From the NCBI RefSeq assembly GCF_018131225.1, contig NZ_JAFCMM010000002.1, positions 1,054,001-1,118,000 on the forward strand: DNA of 64,000 nucleotides, written 5' to 3'. This document shows, piece by piece, positions 27,641 through 36,533 of the stretch. A program made the translations under genes and the position numbers. Within the stretch, counting starts at the first letter, position 1. The number at the start of each line of letters is the position of its first letter. The notes below the pieces were generated by a model. It made no database searches and was not told where the DNA came from. It saw only the letters and a program-made list of their open reading frames with translations. The DNA is from Bradyrhizobium sp. U87765 SZCCT0048. GTDB taxonomy: Bacteria > Pseudomonadota > Alphaproteobacteria > Rhizobiales > Xanthobacteraceae.

Positions 27641-27733
27641 GCAACCAGTCTCGTTTCCGCGGTTGTGGGAGGAGATGACGGGAGCAGTACCGCCCGTTCG
27701 CGGCGCGATGGGACACGGCAACGGAACGCCGGA

Positions 27734-28339
27734 TCAGAACAATGTTCGCTGCCGCATCGCGGCGGACAGCGTTCCCTCGTCGAGATAGTCGAGCTCGCCG
27801 CCGACGGGAACGCCATGCGCCAGGCGTGTGATTCGCACCTCGGCCTCCTGCATCAGGTCGGTGATGTAGTGAGCCGTGGTCTGGCCATCGACCGTTGCGT
27901 TAAGGGCGAGCACGATTTCCGTCACCTGCTTGTCGTGGGCGCGCCCGACCAGGGCGTCGATGGTCAGATCCTGCGGGCCGACGCCGTCGAGCGGCGACAG
28001 CGTGCCGCCGAGCACGTGATAACGGCCCTGCGTGGCATGGGCGCGTTCCAGCGCCCAGAGATCGGCGACATCGGCGACCACCACGATGATCGACGAATCC
28101 CGCCGCGGATCGGTGCAGACCGAACATGGATTTTGTGTGTCGATGTTGCCGCAAGTCTTGCAGACCTGGATGCGGTCCATCGCCACCTGCAGCGCCGATG
28201 TCAGCGGCGCCATCAGCGCCTCGCGCTTCTTGATCAGATGCAGCGCCGCGCGACGCGCCGAGCGCGGGCCGAGGCCCGGCAATCGCGCCAGCAACTGGAT
28301 CAGACGTTCGATCTCGGGACCGGCAACCGCACTCGGCAT
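27734..28339 (-). CDS. recR: Recombination mediator protein RecR
   Basis: Part of the RecFOR pathway that loads RecA on single-stranded gaps. The protein has 201 residues. A helix-hairpin-helix at the N-terminus (LLARLPGLGPRSARRAALHL) is followed by a C4 zinc finger (CKTCGNIDTQNPCSVC) and a Toprim domain (IIVVVADVADLWALERA). The C-terminus THLAHGVPVGGELDYLD appears as ITRLAHGVPVGGELDYLD. It follows ybaB and dnaX on the same strand, the conserved dnaX-ybaB-recR cluster. Confidence 0.97.
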   Translation of the reverse strand: MPSAVAGPEIERLIQLLARLPGLGPRSARRAALHLIKKREALMAPLTSALQVAMDRIQVCKTCGNIDTQNPCSVCTDPRRDSSIIVVVADVADLWALERAHATQGRYHVLGGTLSPLDGVGPQDLTIDALVGRAHDKQVTEIVLALNATVDGQTTAHYITDLMQEAEVRITRLAHGVPVGGELDYLDEGTLSAAMRQRTLF

Positions 28340-28390
28340 ATCAGGCTCTTCAGGCGCGCGCTTCGAATTGGGCGGACAGGCTCGAGCCGA

Positions 28391-28711
28391 TCAGCCCAGC
28401 CCGAGGCCGGGCGGCAGCGGCAGGCCGCCGGTGAGCGCCTTCATCTTCTCCTGCACCGCGTTTTCCGCCTTGCGGCGGGCGTCGTTGAGCGCGGCGACGA
28501 CGAGATCCTCGATCATCTCGGCGTCTTCCGGCTTGATCAGCGACGGATCGATCTTGACGGCCTTGACCTCCATCTTCGCGGTCATACGCACCGCGACGAG
28601 ACCACCGCCGGCGATGCCCTCGACTTCGGTCTGCTCGAGCTCGTCCTGCATCGCCTTCATCTTGGACTGCAGCTGCGCCGCCTGCTTCATCATGCCGAGA
28701 AAGTCAGCCAT
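28391..28711 (-). CDS. YbaB/EbfC-family nucleoid-associated protein
   Basis: DNA-binding dimer of 106 residues. Typical features are MADFLGMMKQAAQLQSKMKAMQDELEQ, a long N-terminal helix, then VRMTAKMEVKAVKIDPSLI and a C-terminal glycine/proline-rich tail. In other bacteria it coats DNA and affects expression; its job beside recR is not fully known. It sits between dnaX (70 bases upstream) and recR (51 bases downstream). Confidence 0.95.
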   Translation of the reverse strand: MADFLGMMKQAAQLQSKMKAMQDELEQTEVEGIAGGGLVAVRMTAKMEVKAVKIDPSLIKPEDAEMIEDLVVAALNDARRKAENAVQEKMKALTGGLPLPPGLGLG

Positions 28712-28781
28712 GGGATCCTCTTCGTGACTGGCGCGGGACGACCGGTCCCGCAGTGATGATCAGAATTCGCGACGACGCCTG

Positions 28782-30647
28782 TCAATCGTCGTCGTTGTCG
28801 TCGCCGTCGGGCGGCTCGATCGCGTCCTCGGCGCTCGGCGGCGGCGGCGCGGGCGCATGGCGCACCTCGACGATCTTGGTGCCCGGAAACAGATTCAGCA
28901 CGGCCTGCACGCGCGGATCGGCTTCCGCCGCACGTTCGCGCTCGTTGCGGATCATCTCGCGCTGGGCGCGCAGCGTCGGCTCGCCCTCGGCGTTGGAGAC
29001 GATGACCAGCCAGCGCCGCTCGGTCCAGCCCTCGAGCTTGCGCTGCAGCTCGTTCGGCAGGCCGCGTGGCGCGTTCGGTTCGAGCGCGATTTCCAGCCGC
29101 CCCTCGTCGAGCCGCACGAAGCGCACGTCGCGCTCCAGCGTCTTCTGCAGCAGGATGTCGCGCTTGCCGATGTAGTTCACGATGTCCGGGAAGGTGCGCA
29201 GGCTGACTGCGGGCGCGGCCTGCACGCTCGGCGCCGGCGCCGTCACGAGCTGCGGACGCGGCGCGCCATCGCCGCCGGCCCGCGCCATGGTGACACTGCC
29301 CTGCGGCGCCGCACCGCCGGCACGCAGCACGGCGCCCGGGCTCATCGCAGCCGATACGCCCGCGCCGCCGCCCGATGGGGCGGCCGCGCCACGCGCACCG
29401 CCGCCTCCGGCTGCGACCGGCGAGCCACCGCCGTTCTGCTCGATCATCCGGATCGCCTCGTCCGGCGTCGGCAGGTCAGCGACATAGGCGATGCGCACCA
29501 GCACCATTTCCGCCGCGGCCTGCGGCCGTGTCGCGGCCTGCACCTCGGCAATGCCCTTGAGCAGCATCTGCCACATCCGCGACAGCACCCGCATCGACAG
29601 TTTTGCGGCAAACTCGCGGCCGCGGGTGCGTTCGGTTTCGCCGAGCGCGAGATTGTCGGCCGTCGCCGGCACCACCTTGATGCGGGTGATGAAGTTGACG
29701 AACTCGGCAAGGTCGCTCAGCACCACCACCGGATCGGCGCCGGTGTCGTACTGGTCGCGAAATTCCTTGAACGCGCTGGCGAGATCGCCGCGCGCCAGCG
29801 CCTCGAACAGATCGATGACGCGGGTGCGATCGGCGAGGCCGAGCATCTGGCGCACGTCCTCGGCACGCACGGTGCCGGCGGCATGGGCGATGGCCTGATC
29901 GAGCAGCGACAGCGAATCGCGCACCGAACCTTCTGCGGCGCGCGCGATCGCAGCCAGCGCCTCCGGCTCGATCTGCACGCCTTCCTTGACGGCGATGTTG
30001 CCGAGATGGGTCATCAGGACGTCGGCATCGACGCGCCGCAGGTCGAACCGCTGGCAGCGCGACAGCACGGTCACCGGCACTTTCCGGATTTCCGTGGTCG
30101 CGAACACGAACTTGGCGTGCTCCGGCGGCTCCTCCAGTGTCTTGAGGAAGGCGTTGAACGCCTTCTCCGACAGCATGTGGACTTCGTCGATGATGTAGAC
30201 CTTGTAGCGCGCGCTCGATGGCGCATAGCGCACGCCGTCGGTGATCTGGCGCACGTCGTCGATGCCGGTGTGCGAGGCGGCGTCCATCTCCAGCACGTCG
30301 ATGTGACGGCTCTCCATGATCGCCTGGCAGTGCACTCCCGGCGTCGGCATATGGATGGTCGGCCCGGTCACGGAACCGTCCGGCAGCGTATAGTTGAGCG
30401 CGCGCGCAAGGATGCGCGCAGTGGTCGTCTTGCCGACCCCGCGGACGCCGGTCAGGATCCAGGCTTGCGGGATGCGGCCGGCCTCGAACGCATTCGAGAC
30501 TGTCCGCACCATGGCCTCCTGGCCGATCAGGTCGGTGAAGGTGGTCGGTCGATACTTGCGGGCGAGGACGCGATAGCCGCGCGGCGCGGCCGCCGGGGAA
30601 CCGGCCTGATCGTTCGTTTCGGCTCCGGAGGGTCCAGCATCAGCCAT
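28782..30647 (-). CDS. dnaX: DNA polymerase III subunit gamma/tau
   Basis: Clamp-loader ATPase of the replisome, 621 residues. Walker A is GVRGVGKTTTARIL, Walker B is VYIIDEVHML, sensor 1 is FATTEIRKVPVTVLSRCQRF, and a proline/glycine/alanine-rich tau-like region precedes the polymerase-binding C-terminus. The zinc-finger region retains only one cysteine (GVHCQAIMESRH) instead of four; I recall this as common in Rhizobiales. The acidic end (DGDDNDDD) is notable. I chose the ATG at 30647 (MADAGPSG). An ATG at 30701 adds 18 residues without similarity. The SRP RNA lies just upstream. Confidence 0.96.
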   Translation of the reverse strand: MADAGPSGAETNDQAGSPAAAPRGYRVLARKYRPTTFTDLIGQEAMVRTVSNAFEAGRIPQAWILTGVRGVGKTTTARILARALNYTLPDGSVTGPTIHMPTPGVHCQAIMESRHIDVLEMDAASHTGIDDVRQITDGVRYAPSSARYKVYIIDEVHMLSEKAFNAFLKTLEEPPEHAKFVFATTEIRKVPVTVLSRCQRFDLRRVDADVLMTHLGNIAVKEGVQIEPEALAAIARAAEGSVRDSLSLLDQAIAHAAGTVRAEDVRQMLGLADRTRVIDLFEALARGDLASAFKEFRDQYDTGADPVVVLSDLAEFVNFITRIKVVPATADNLALGETERTRGREFAAKLSMRVLSRMWQMLLKGIAEVQAATRPQAAAEMVLVRIAYVADLPTPDEAIRMIEQNGGGSPVAAGGGGARGAAAPSGGGAGVSAAMSPGAVLRAGGAAPQGSVTMARAGGDGAPRPQLVTAPAPSVQAAPAVSLRTFPDIVNYIGKRDILLQKTLERDVRFVRLDEGRLEIALEPNAPRGLPNELQRKLEGWTERRWLVIVSNAEGEPTLRAQREMIRNERERAAEADPRVQAVLNLFPGTKIVEVRHAPAPPPPSAEDAIEPPDGDDNDDD

Positions 30648-30803
30648 CGAACGATCCGCGTGCAAGTTTGTGTCTGTGGAGCCGGCCCAGGCCCCGCGCA
30701 TCCGCCCTGATGGCGGGCGGCGCTGCCTGGGGCAGCCTGCCGGGCCGATCCGCCCCGGGACCCCGAGGCCTCGGACCGAAAAACCGCAACGGCGGGGGTT
30801 TAT

Positions 30804-30903
30804 GGGTGGGAGACTGACGAGCGACCCGATCCGGTTCTCGTTAGGGCTGCTTCCTTCCGGACCTGACCCGGTTGGCGAGTGGCTCGTCCACCGCCAATCT
30901 CCC
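30804..30903 (-). ncRNA. ffs: Signal recognition particle 4.5S-type RNA
   Basis: The minus strand carries the SRP RNA tetraloop domain: GGTCAGGTCCGGAAGGAAGC, directly followed by AGCCC, around 30845-30873. The 5' GGGAGA (30903-30898) pairs with the 3' TCTCCC (30813-30808), and GACGAGC pairs with GCTCGTC near the ends, giving one long hairpin of about 100 nt. It binds Ffh to target membrane proteins. ffs next to dnaX is common in alphaproteobacteria. The exact ends are inferred from pairing. Confidence 0.93.
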
Positions 30904-30909
30904 GGCCCC

Positions 30910-30938
30910 TATTTGGGGCCAAAGCGGCCGGAAAGCAA
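30910..30938 (-). promoter_or_regulatory. Putative promoter of the SRP RNA gene
   Basis: On the minus strand TTGCTT (30938-30933) and CAAATA (30915-30910) are separated by exactly 17 bases and end 6 bases before the predicted RNA start at 30903. The -10 lies inside a small hairpin (GGCCCC, 5 bases, GGGGCC at 30904-30920). The match to a sigma-70 promoter is modest. Confidence 0.45.
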
Positions 30939-31019
30939 GCGCGGTGCAACAACTTCTGCTAGGGTCCAGCACTGGATTCATGATCGGATCCCATGGCCGG
31001 ATCCCGCTTTGGAAATCGC

Positions 31020-31436
31020 ATGCCCGCCGCCTGGTCACTCCACCCTCAGCTTGAAAAAGACACCATCAATGTCGGCGACCTGCCGCTCAGCCGAGTGCTG
31101 GTGATCCAGGACGCCAACTACCCGTGGTTGCTGCTGGTCCCGCGCCGCCCGGACGCGGTCGAGATCATCGACCTCGACGAGGTCGAGCAGGCGCAACTGA
31201 TGACAGAGGTGACCCGCGTCGCCCGCGTGTTGAAAGACGTTACCAAATGCGACAAGCTCAACATCGCGGCGCTGGGTAACGTGGTGCCGCAACTGCACGT
31301 CCACATCATCGCGCGGCGCACCGGCGACGCGGCGTGGCCCCGGCCGGTCTGGGGCGCGGCCCAGCCGTTGAAGCACGACCCGCAGGAGGTTGCGGACTTC
31401 ATCAGCGCGCTCCGGCGCAAAATCTGGCTCGGCTGA
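31020..31436 (+). CDS. HIT-domain protein
   Basis: Histidine-triad nucleotide hydrolase/transferase of 138 residues. The triad-type motif is QLHVHIIAR near residue 90, with a preceding KLNIAALGNVVPQ strand and an N-terminal DANYPWLLLVPRRPD segment. I favour the ATG at 31020, with GGAAA 5 bases before, over one at 30993 that has no ribosome site. Substrates of this family include adenylated or dinucleoside polyphosphate compounds; the specific one is unknown. nudC follows 6 bases later, so two nucleotide-cleaving enzymes share an operon. Confidence 0.88.
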   Translation: MPAAWSLHPQLEKDTINVGDLPLSRVLVIQDANYPWLLLVPRRPDAVEIIDLDEVEQAQLMTEVTRVARVLKDVTKCDKLNIAALGNVVPQLHVHIIARRTGDAAWPRPVWGAAQPLKHDPQEVADFISALRRKIWLG

Positions 31437-31442
31437 CCATCA

Positions 31443-32384
31443 ATGACAATAACAAACTCGACCTTCCCGGTGGGCGCACCGGGCTTCGCCACGCATCCGA
31501 TCGATCGCGCGGCGCACCTGCGCGAGGACATCGAAAAGCTGCTCGCCCTCGAGGAGCACAGCCACGCGCGCGCCTACGTGGTGCACCGCGATTCGCTGCT
31601 GATCCGCCGCAACGGCGGCGCGCCGACGGCCCTGCTGACCCTGGAAGAAGCGCGCGCCTACGGCGCCAATGCCGGCACGGTGTTTCTCGGCCTCAGCGAC
31701 GGCAAGCCGGTGTTCGGCATGGGCATCGCGGCGACCTCGGTCGAGGCGCTGCTGACCCACGAGGAGGTCGCGGTCAACGACCTGCGCGGCGCCATCACGC
31801 AGGGGCTGCTGCCGGTTCACGAACTGTCGACCATCGCGATGGCGAAGGCGCTCGTCACGTGGCACCAGCGCAACGGCTTCTGCGCCAACTGCGGCCACCG
31901 CACCACGATGGCGAGCGGCGGCTGGCGGCGCGACTGTCCGAACTGCAAGATCCAGCACTTCCCGCGGACCGACCCGGTGGTGATCATGCTGGTGACCGAC
32001 GGCGAGCGCTGTCTGCTCGGCCGCCAGACGCAATTCCCGGCCGGCATGTACTCCTGCCTCGCCGGCTTCGTCGAGATCGCCGAAACCATCGAGGACGCGG
32101 TGCGCCGCGAAGTGCTGGAGGAAGCGGGCGTGCAGTGCACGGACGTCGCCTATTACCGCGCCCAGCCCTGGCCCTATCCGTCGTCGCTGATGATCGGCTG
32201 CACGGCGCGCGCCACCACCACCGACATCGTCGTCGACAAGACCGAGCTCGAGGACGCACGCTGGTTCGATCGCGCCGAGGCCGCGCAGATGCTCAGGCGC
32301 GAGCATCCGGACGGCAAGGTCGGCCCGCACCCCGTCGCCATCGCTTATCACCTGCTCGCCCAATGGGTGAACGGGACAGCGTGA
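31443..32384 (+). CDS. nudC: NADH pyrophosphatase / RNA decapping hydrolase NudC
   Basis: Hydrolyses NAD(H) to NMN(H) and AMP and can remove NAD caps from RNA. The 313 residues include a C4 zinc ribbon (FCANCGHRT ... CPNCK, about 140-163), the Nudix box GFVEIAETIEDAVRREVLEE (GX5EX7REUXEE) and the NudC-specific array AQPWPYPSSLM. The length and domain order are normal for proteobacterial NudC. It is spaced 6 bases from the HIT gene. Confidence 0.95.
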   Translation: MTITNSTFPVGAPGFATHPIDRAAHLREDIEKLLALEEHSHARAYVVHRDSLLIRRNGGAPTALLTLEEARAYGANAGTVFLGLSDGKPVFGMGIAATSVEALLTHEEVAVNDLRGAITQGLLPVHELSTIAMAKALVTWHQRNGFCANCGHRTTMASGGWRRDCPNCKIQHFPRTDPVVIMLVTDGERCLLGRQTQFPAGMYSCLAGFVEIAETIEDAVRREVLEEAGVQCTDVAYYRAQPWPYPSSLMIGCTARATTTDIVVDKTELEDARWFDRAEAAQMLRREHPDGKVGPHPVAIAYHLLAQWVNGTA

Positions 32385-32424
32385 GGCGATTGCACAGCGC
32401 CAGGCGGCGGCGCGGACGGAATCG

Positions 32425-33348
32425 ATGATGACCACCACCGCTCGTTCCGCGCCGCTGGTCCTCTGCGTCGGCATGCCGGTGCGCGATCTCGTGCTGCGCA
32501 TCGACGCGCTGCCCGCGCCCGGCCGCAAGATCCGCGCCAGCGCGTGCGACCAGATCTGCGGCGGCAACGCGCCGAACGCCGCGGTCGCGATTGCGCGGCT
32601 CGGCGGCCGCGTCCGTCTCACGGGGCCGGTCGGCGAAGCCGTGACGGACACCGCGCACATCTTCGGCCAGCTCGTGCGCGAGGGCATCGACATCGACCAC
32701 ATGGTGCATGTCGCCGGCGCGCTGACGCCGGTGTCCAGCATCATGATCGACGCGGCCGGCGAGCGCACCGTGGTCACCTACCGCGATCCGCAGCTCTGGA
32801 ACGTCACCCTGCCCGACGCCGACACGCTGCTCGATGGCGTCGATGCCGTGTTGACTGAAAACCGCTGCTCCGACTTCGTCGCCGCGCTGTGCCGGCGGGC
32901 GCGTCAGCGCGGCCTGCCCGTGGTGCTCGACGCCGACCGCGTGATGACGCTGCAGGAAGACGTGCTGGCGTTGTCGACCCACGTGGTCTTCTCGGCGGAA
33001 GCGCTGCACGCCACCGTCGGCAACACCGACTTCGCCGCCGCGCTGGCGCGCATCGCGGATCTCACGCCGGCCTTCCTCGGCGTCACCCGCGGCGCCGACG
33101 GCGTCGAGTGGCTGGACGCGCAACGCCGCCTGCAGCGCGCGCCCTCATTCCCTGTCACGCCGGTGGATACCCTCGGAGCCGGCGACGTCTTTCACGGCGC
33201 TTTTACCCTCGCCATCGCCGAAAATGCCTCCGTCGGGCAGGCCATACGCTTCGGTTCCGCTGCCGCCGCGCTCAAATGCGCGCGCTTCGGCAGCGCCTTT
33301 GCCACGCCGCAACGCCCTGAAGTTGAAGCGCTTTTGGCGTCCGCCTGA
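32425..33348 (+). CDS. PfkB-family carbohydrate kinase
   Basis: Predicted ATP-dependent sugar or nucleoside kinase of the ribokinase superfamily, 307 residues. GGNAPNAAVAIARLGG near residue 45 is the N-terminal PfkB signature. DTLGAGDVFHGAF near residue 252 is the C-terminal signature with the catalytic aspartate and anion hole. The substrate cannot be read from sequence. It follows nudC by 40 bases on the same strand and precedes an Lrp-type regulator that has its own upstream dyad. Confidence 0.88.
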   Translation: MMTTTARSAPLVLCVGMPVRDLVLRIDALPAPGRKIRASACDQICGGNAPNAAVAIARLGGRVRLTGPVGEAVTDTAHIFGQLVREGIDIDHMVHVAGALTPVSSIMIDAAGERTVVTYRDPQLWNVTLPDADTLLDGVDAVLTENRCSDFVAALCRRARQRGLPVVLDADRVMTLQEDVLALSTHVVFSAEALHATVGNTDFAAALARIADLTPAFLGVTRGADGVEWLDAQRRLQRAPSFPVTPVDTLGAGDVFHGAFTLAIAENASVGQAIRFGSAAAALKCARFGSAFATPQRPEVEALLASA

Positions 33349-33396
33349 ACCCGGCCGACGATCTGGACGAGTTCCACGACACAGGATCTTGCGCGA

Positions 33397-33451
33397 GAAG
33401 AATTTTCTATATATGAGGTAGATTATCCCAATTATTGGAAAAGAATTCTTC
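33397..33451. promoter_or_regulatory. Candidate autoregulatory site of the Lrp gene
   Basis: AT-rich stretch just upstream of the Lrp-family gene. GAAGAATTTTC (33397-33407) is echoed in reverse by GAAAAGAATTCTTC (33438-33451), whose core AAGAATTCTT is a perfect 10-bp palindrome ending 4 bases before the ATG. Lrp/AsnC proteins often bind their own promoters at such AT-rich dyads, so autoregulation is a reasonable inference. Confidence 0.45.
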
Positions 33452-33454
33452 GCC

Positions 33455-33964
33455 ATGACTGACCTGGCCGTTGCCACCCCCGACACCCACCGCCGGCTCG
33501 ATGCCATCGACCGCAAGATCCTGACCGTGCTGCAGGACGATGCCTCCCTGTCCGTCGCCGAGATCGGCGATCGCGTCGGCCTGTCCTCGACCCCCTGCTG
33601 GAAACGCATCCAGCGCCTCGAGGCAGAGGGCATCATCCTGCGCCGCGTCGCCCTCGTCGATCAGAACAAGATCGGGCTCGGCATCTCGGTGTTCGTCTCG
33701 ATCGAGAGCGGCGACCACTCCGAGGCCTGGCTCAAGAAGTTCGCCGACGCCGTCAGCGCCATGCCGGAAGTGATGGAGTTCTACCGCATGGCCGGCGACG
33801 TCGATTACATGCTGCGTGTCGTCGTCGCGGACATGCAGAGCTACGACGTCTTCTACAAGAAGCTGATCAGCTCGGTGCCGCTCAAGAACGTCACCTCGCG
33901 CTTCGCCATGGAGAAGATCAAGTCGGTGACGGCCCTGCCGGTGCCGCCGGTCAGCGCCGCCTGA
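33455..33964 (+). CDS. Lrp/AsnC-family transcriptional regulator
   Basis: DNA-binding regulator of 169 residues. An N-terminal winged helix-turn-helix (LSVAEIGDRVGLSSTPCWKRIQ, helix 3 STPCWKRI) is joined to a C-terminal RAM ligand-binding domain (GISVFVSIESGDHSEAWLKKF ... EFYRMAGDVDYMLRVVVADM). The ligand is usually an amino acid. Neither neighbour (a PfkB kinase upstream and a convergent YeiH-type transporter) identifies its regulon. Confidence 0.93.
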   Translation: MTDLAVATPDTHRRLDAIDRKILTVLQDDASLSVAEIGDRVGLSSTPCWKRIQRLEAEGIILRRVALVDQNKIGLGISVFVSIESGDHSEAWLKKFADAVSAMPEVMEFYRMAGDVDYMLRVVVADMQSYDVFYKKLISSVPLKNVTSRFAMEKIKSVTALPVPPVSAA

Positions 33965-33971
33965 TCGGTCG

Positions 33972-33993
33972 GCGCCCGCCGCGCGGCGGGCGC
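33972..33993. terminator. Bidirectional palindrome between convergent genes
   Basis: A perfect 22-bp palindrome (GCGCCCGCCGC followed by its complement) fills the 37-base gap between the Lrp gene and the convergent yeiH gene. It would fold into a strong 9-bp GC stem with a 4-base loop. There is no T-run, but the position fits a shared terminator. Confidence 0.5.
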
Positions 33994-34001
33994 ATCCACC
34001 G

Positions 34002-35075
34002 TCACGCGAACAGGCGGACGGCGGCGAGGCTCATCAGGAGCAGCAGCAGCAGCGACAGCGTGACCGCCGCGGTCACCTTGCCGCCGACGCGCCCGAGCAC
34101 ACGGACGTCGACGCCGAGCCCGAGCGCGGCCATCGAAACGACCGTCAGGAAGCTGGCGATCCTGGTGATCGGCGCGATCGCCGCATCCGGCACCAGCGCC
34201 AGCGAACGCAGCGCGGCGAACACCAGGAAGCCGACGATGAACCACGGCACCAAGCGGAACAGCGACAGCCGCTGTGGCGCTGCCGCCTCCGCCGCCCCGC
34301 CGCGCAGCGCCCGGCCGAACAGCGAGAAGCCGACCACGACGGGCCCGAGCATCAGCACCCGCACCAGCTTGACCAGCGTGCCGACCTGGGTGCTGACGAG
34401 CCCTGCCGGCACCGTCGCCGCCAGCACCTGCGGCACCGCATAGACCGTCAGTCCCGACAGGATGCCGTACTGGTTCGCCGACAGCTGCAGCAGCGGGATC
34501 AGCAGCGGCAGCCCCAGCACCATCAGCACGCCGAGCACCGCGGTGAACGAGATCGACGAGGCGATGTCCTCGCTATCGGCGCCGATCACCGGCGCCACCG
34601 CGGCGATCGCCGAGTTGCCGCAGATCGAATTGCCGCAGGCGATCAGGATCGACAGCCGCGTCGGCAGGCCGAGCGCGCGGGCGATGACATAGCTGGCGGC
34701 GATCGCCACGATCACGATAGCGACGATCACGCCAATCAGCAGCAGGCCCGACGCGGCGACCGCCGCGAAACTGATAGACGCGCCGAGCAGCATCACTGCG
34801 AGCTCGAGCAGTTGCTTGGCGCTGAAGGCGATGCCTGCGCGCCAGCGCGCTGACGGCTCCCAGGCGGTCCGCAGCGCCGCGCCGAGCAGGATGGCGATGA
34901 CCAGGGCCTCGACATAGGGGTGCGCGAAGCCGAGGGTTTCGAGCTCCTGCAGGCCGACCGAGACCAGCGTCACCCCGAGGCACAGCGCGACACCCGGCAG
35001 CAGGCCGGCGATGGCCCTGCCCCAGTGGCTGCGGTGGTTGTCTGGGGGGATGGGTGGCGTGAGGACGTTTGGCAC
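34002..35075 (-). CDS. YeiH-family putative sulfate exporter
   Basis: Polytopic inner-membrane protein of 357 residues with about ten hydrophobic helices and the family motif CGNSICGNSAIAAVAPVIGADSEDIASS region near residue 150 (ILIACGNSICGNSAIAA). The family is annotated as UPF0324/conserved hypothetical sulfate exporters; transport has been shown for few members. It is divergent from a LysR gene with an 86-base gap, the arrangement seen for E. coli yeiH/yeiE, so that regulator probably controls it. Confidence 0.88.
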   Translation of the reverse strand: MPNVLTPPIPPDNHRSHWGRAIAGLLPGVALCLGVTLVSVGLQELETLGFAHPYVEALVIAILLGAALRTAWEPSARWRAGIAFSAKQLLELAVMLLGASISFAAVAASGLLLIGVIVAIVIVAIAASYVIARALGLPTRLSILIACGNSICGNSAIAAVAPVIGADSEDIASSISFTAVLGVLMVLGLPLLIPLLQLSANQYGILSGLTVYAVPQVLAATVPAGLVSTQVGTLVKLVRVLMLGPVVVGFSLFGRALRGGAAEAAAPQRLSLFRLVPWFIVGFLVFAALRSLALVPDAAIAPITRIASFLTVVSMAALGLGVDVRVLGRVGGKVTAAVTLSLLLLLLMSLAAVRLFA

Positions 35076-35161
35076 TTCAATCTCCAGATTTGGAAGATTT
35101 TATGCGCCAACAGGCTTCACAAGGATAATATCTTTTCCTCTTAGGCCAATAGAGAAAAGTA
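35076..35161. promoter_or_regulatory. Divergent promoter region yeiH / LysR
   Basis: This 86-base AT-rich spacer has a near-perfect inverted repeat, CTTTTCCTCT (35132-35141) and AGAGAAAAG (35151-35159), with one extra base in the left arm. The right arm abuts the LysR ATG and doubles as its likely ribosome site region. LysR proteins typically bind such shared spacers. Confidence 0.45.
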
Positions 35162-36070
35162 ATGCCCCTGAACCTCCACTTGCTCCGCCTGTTTGCGACG
35201 GTCGCGCGGACCGGCAGCTTCTCCCGGGCGGCGGAGATCCTTCACCTCAGCCAGCCCGCCATCTCCAAGGGGGTGCGCGACTTCGAGGAGCAGGTCGGAT
35301 GCCGCCTGCTGGACCGCGAGCCCAAGGGGGTGCGGCCGACCCGGGAGGGACAGGCCCTCGCCCGCCATGCCGAGACCCTGTTTGCGGCCGAGCGCGCCGC
35401 CGAGGAGGAACTGCGCGCGCTGCGCAACCTCGATAGCGGCACCCTGCGGGTCGGCGCCAGCACCACCATCGCCACCTACATGATCGCCGATGACCTCGGC
35501 CGCTTCCATCGCAACCATCCCAATGTCGACCTGCATCTCGTCATCGCCAACACCCGCGACATCGCCGACCTGATGCTCGGCCACGAGATCGAGATCGCCC
35601 TGGTCGAGGGACCGGTGGAAGACGACAAGCTGATCGCGCGGCCCTGGCGCAACGACGTCATGGAGCTGATCGTCGGCGCGGACCATCCCTTCGCTGCGGC
35701 CAGCGCGCCGCTCGACCGCAACCGGCTCGACGACGAAATCCTGATCCTGCGCGAACCGGGATCGGGCAGCCGCGAGGTCGTCGCCCAGGCGCTCGCGGCC
35801 CATGGCATCGCCCCGGCGCGCACGCTGGAGATCGGCAGCACCGAAGCCATCAAGCAGGCGGTCGCCGCCGGGCTCGGCGTCTCGATCGTCTCCACCGCGA
35901 CGGTCGGCGATCAGGTGCAGCTCGGCCGCCTGAAGCGCGTGGCGATCGAAGGCGTGCGCATCGAGCGCACGCTGTGGCAGCTCGACATGCCGGGACGGGT
36001 GCAAATGCCCGCGGCGCTCGCCTTCCAGCGCCTGCTGGAGGCCACGGCCAAGGCAGCCGCGAGCGACTGA
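35162..36070 (+). CDS. LysR-family transcriptional regulator (YeiE-like context)
   Basis: A 302-residue regulator. The N-terminal winged helix-turn-helix is LHLLRLFATVARTGSFSRAAEILHLSQPAISKGVRDFE, joined by a linker helix to a periplasmic-binding-protein-like effector domain (LRVGASTTIATYMIADDL, with GLGVSIVSTATV near residue 240). Divergent placement beside yeiH suggests it regulates that exporter. The effector could be a sulfur compound; this is inferred only from the neighbour. Confidence 0.92.
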   Translation: MPLNLHLLRLFATVARTGSFSRAAEILHLSQPAISKGVRDFEEQVGCRLLDREPKGVRPTREGQALARHAETLFAAERAAEEELRALRNLDSGTLRVGASTTIATYMIADDLGRFHRNHPNVDLHLVIANTRDIADLMLGHEIEIALVEGPVEDDKLIARPWRNDVMELIVGADHPFAAASAPLDRNRLDDEILILREPGSGSREVVAQALAAHGIAPARTLEIGSTEAIKQAVAAGLGVSIVSTATVGDQVQLGRLKRVAIEGVRIERTLWQLDMPGRVQMPAALAFQRLLEATAKAAASD

Positions 36071-36110
36071 CGGTGTTCAAGCCGCAGCAGGCAGACGAGA
36101 TCGGACAGGA

Positions 36111-36338
36111 TCAGGAGAGAGCGCCGGCAACCACGCCATGGAGATAGGCGACCGCGGCATCGAACCGGAACGCAACGTCCGGATGGAAATACGCAGCGCG
36201 CGCTGCGACGATGACCGCCGCCAGCGACCAGAACACGATGTTGCCGGTCCGCGCGAGCCACGCGCCGGCAGGCCGCCGGACATCGGCGGTCGCGGCGGGG
36301 ACAGGTTCCCCGAAAGGATCGAAGCTCGGCTGCGGCAT
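36111..36338 (-). CDS. Small single-span membrane protein, unknown
   Basis: A 75-residue protein starting MPQPSFDPFGEPVPAA, with one hydrophobic segment NIVFWSLAAVIVAARAAYF (about residues 33-51) and a short tail ending YLHGVVAGALS. It looks like the small conserved membrane proteins of Bradyrhizobium, but I cannot assign a role. It is convergent with the LysR gene 40 bases away. There is no close ribosome site of good quality. Confidence 0.55.
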   Translation of the reverse strand: MPQPSFDPFGEPVPAATADVRRPAGAWLARTGNIVFWSLAAVIVAARAAYFHPDVAFRFDAAVAYLHGVVAGALS

Positions 36339-36533
36339 GGGTCGCTCAGCGTATTGAAATCGCTACTATTATCTCGTCTGCGACGGGGCGGACGCAATGG
36401 CCGCATCGCTGCGATTTTTCCGCCGATAAAGGCTGTTCCTGCTGCCGGACGCACGATCCGGAGAACATCCTTGTTTTGTGCGTCCCAGCGCATGCCCGCC
36501 GCCCTGGTTCCGGCCCGCGGGCACGGCCCCATG

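Noticed and set aside
28857..30710. Forward frame of 617 codons opposite dnaX
   Set aside because: It is in codon register with dnaX and has no recognisable features; dnaX has full motifs.
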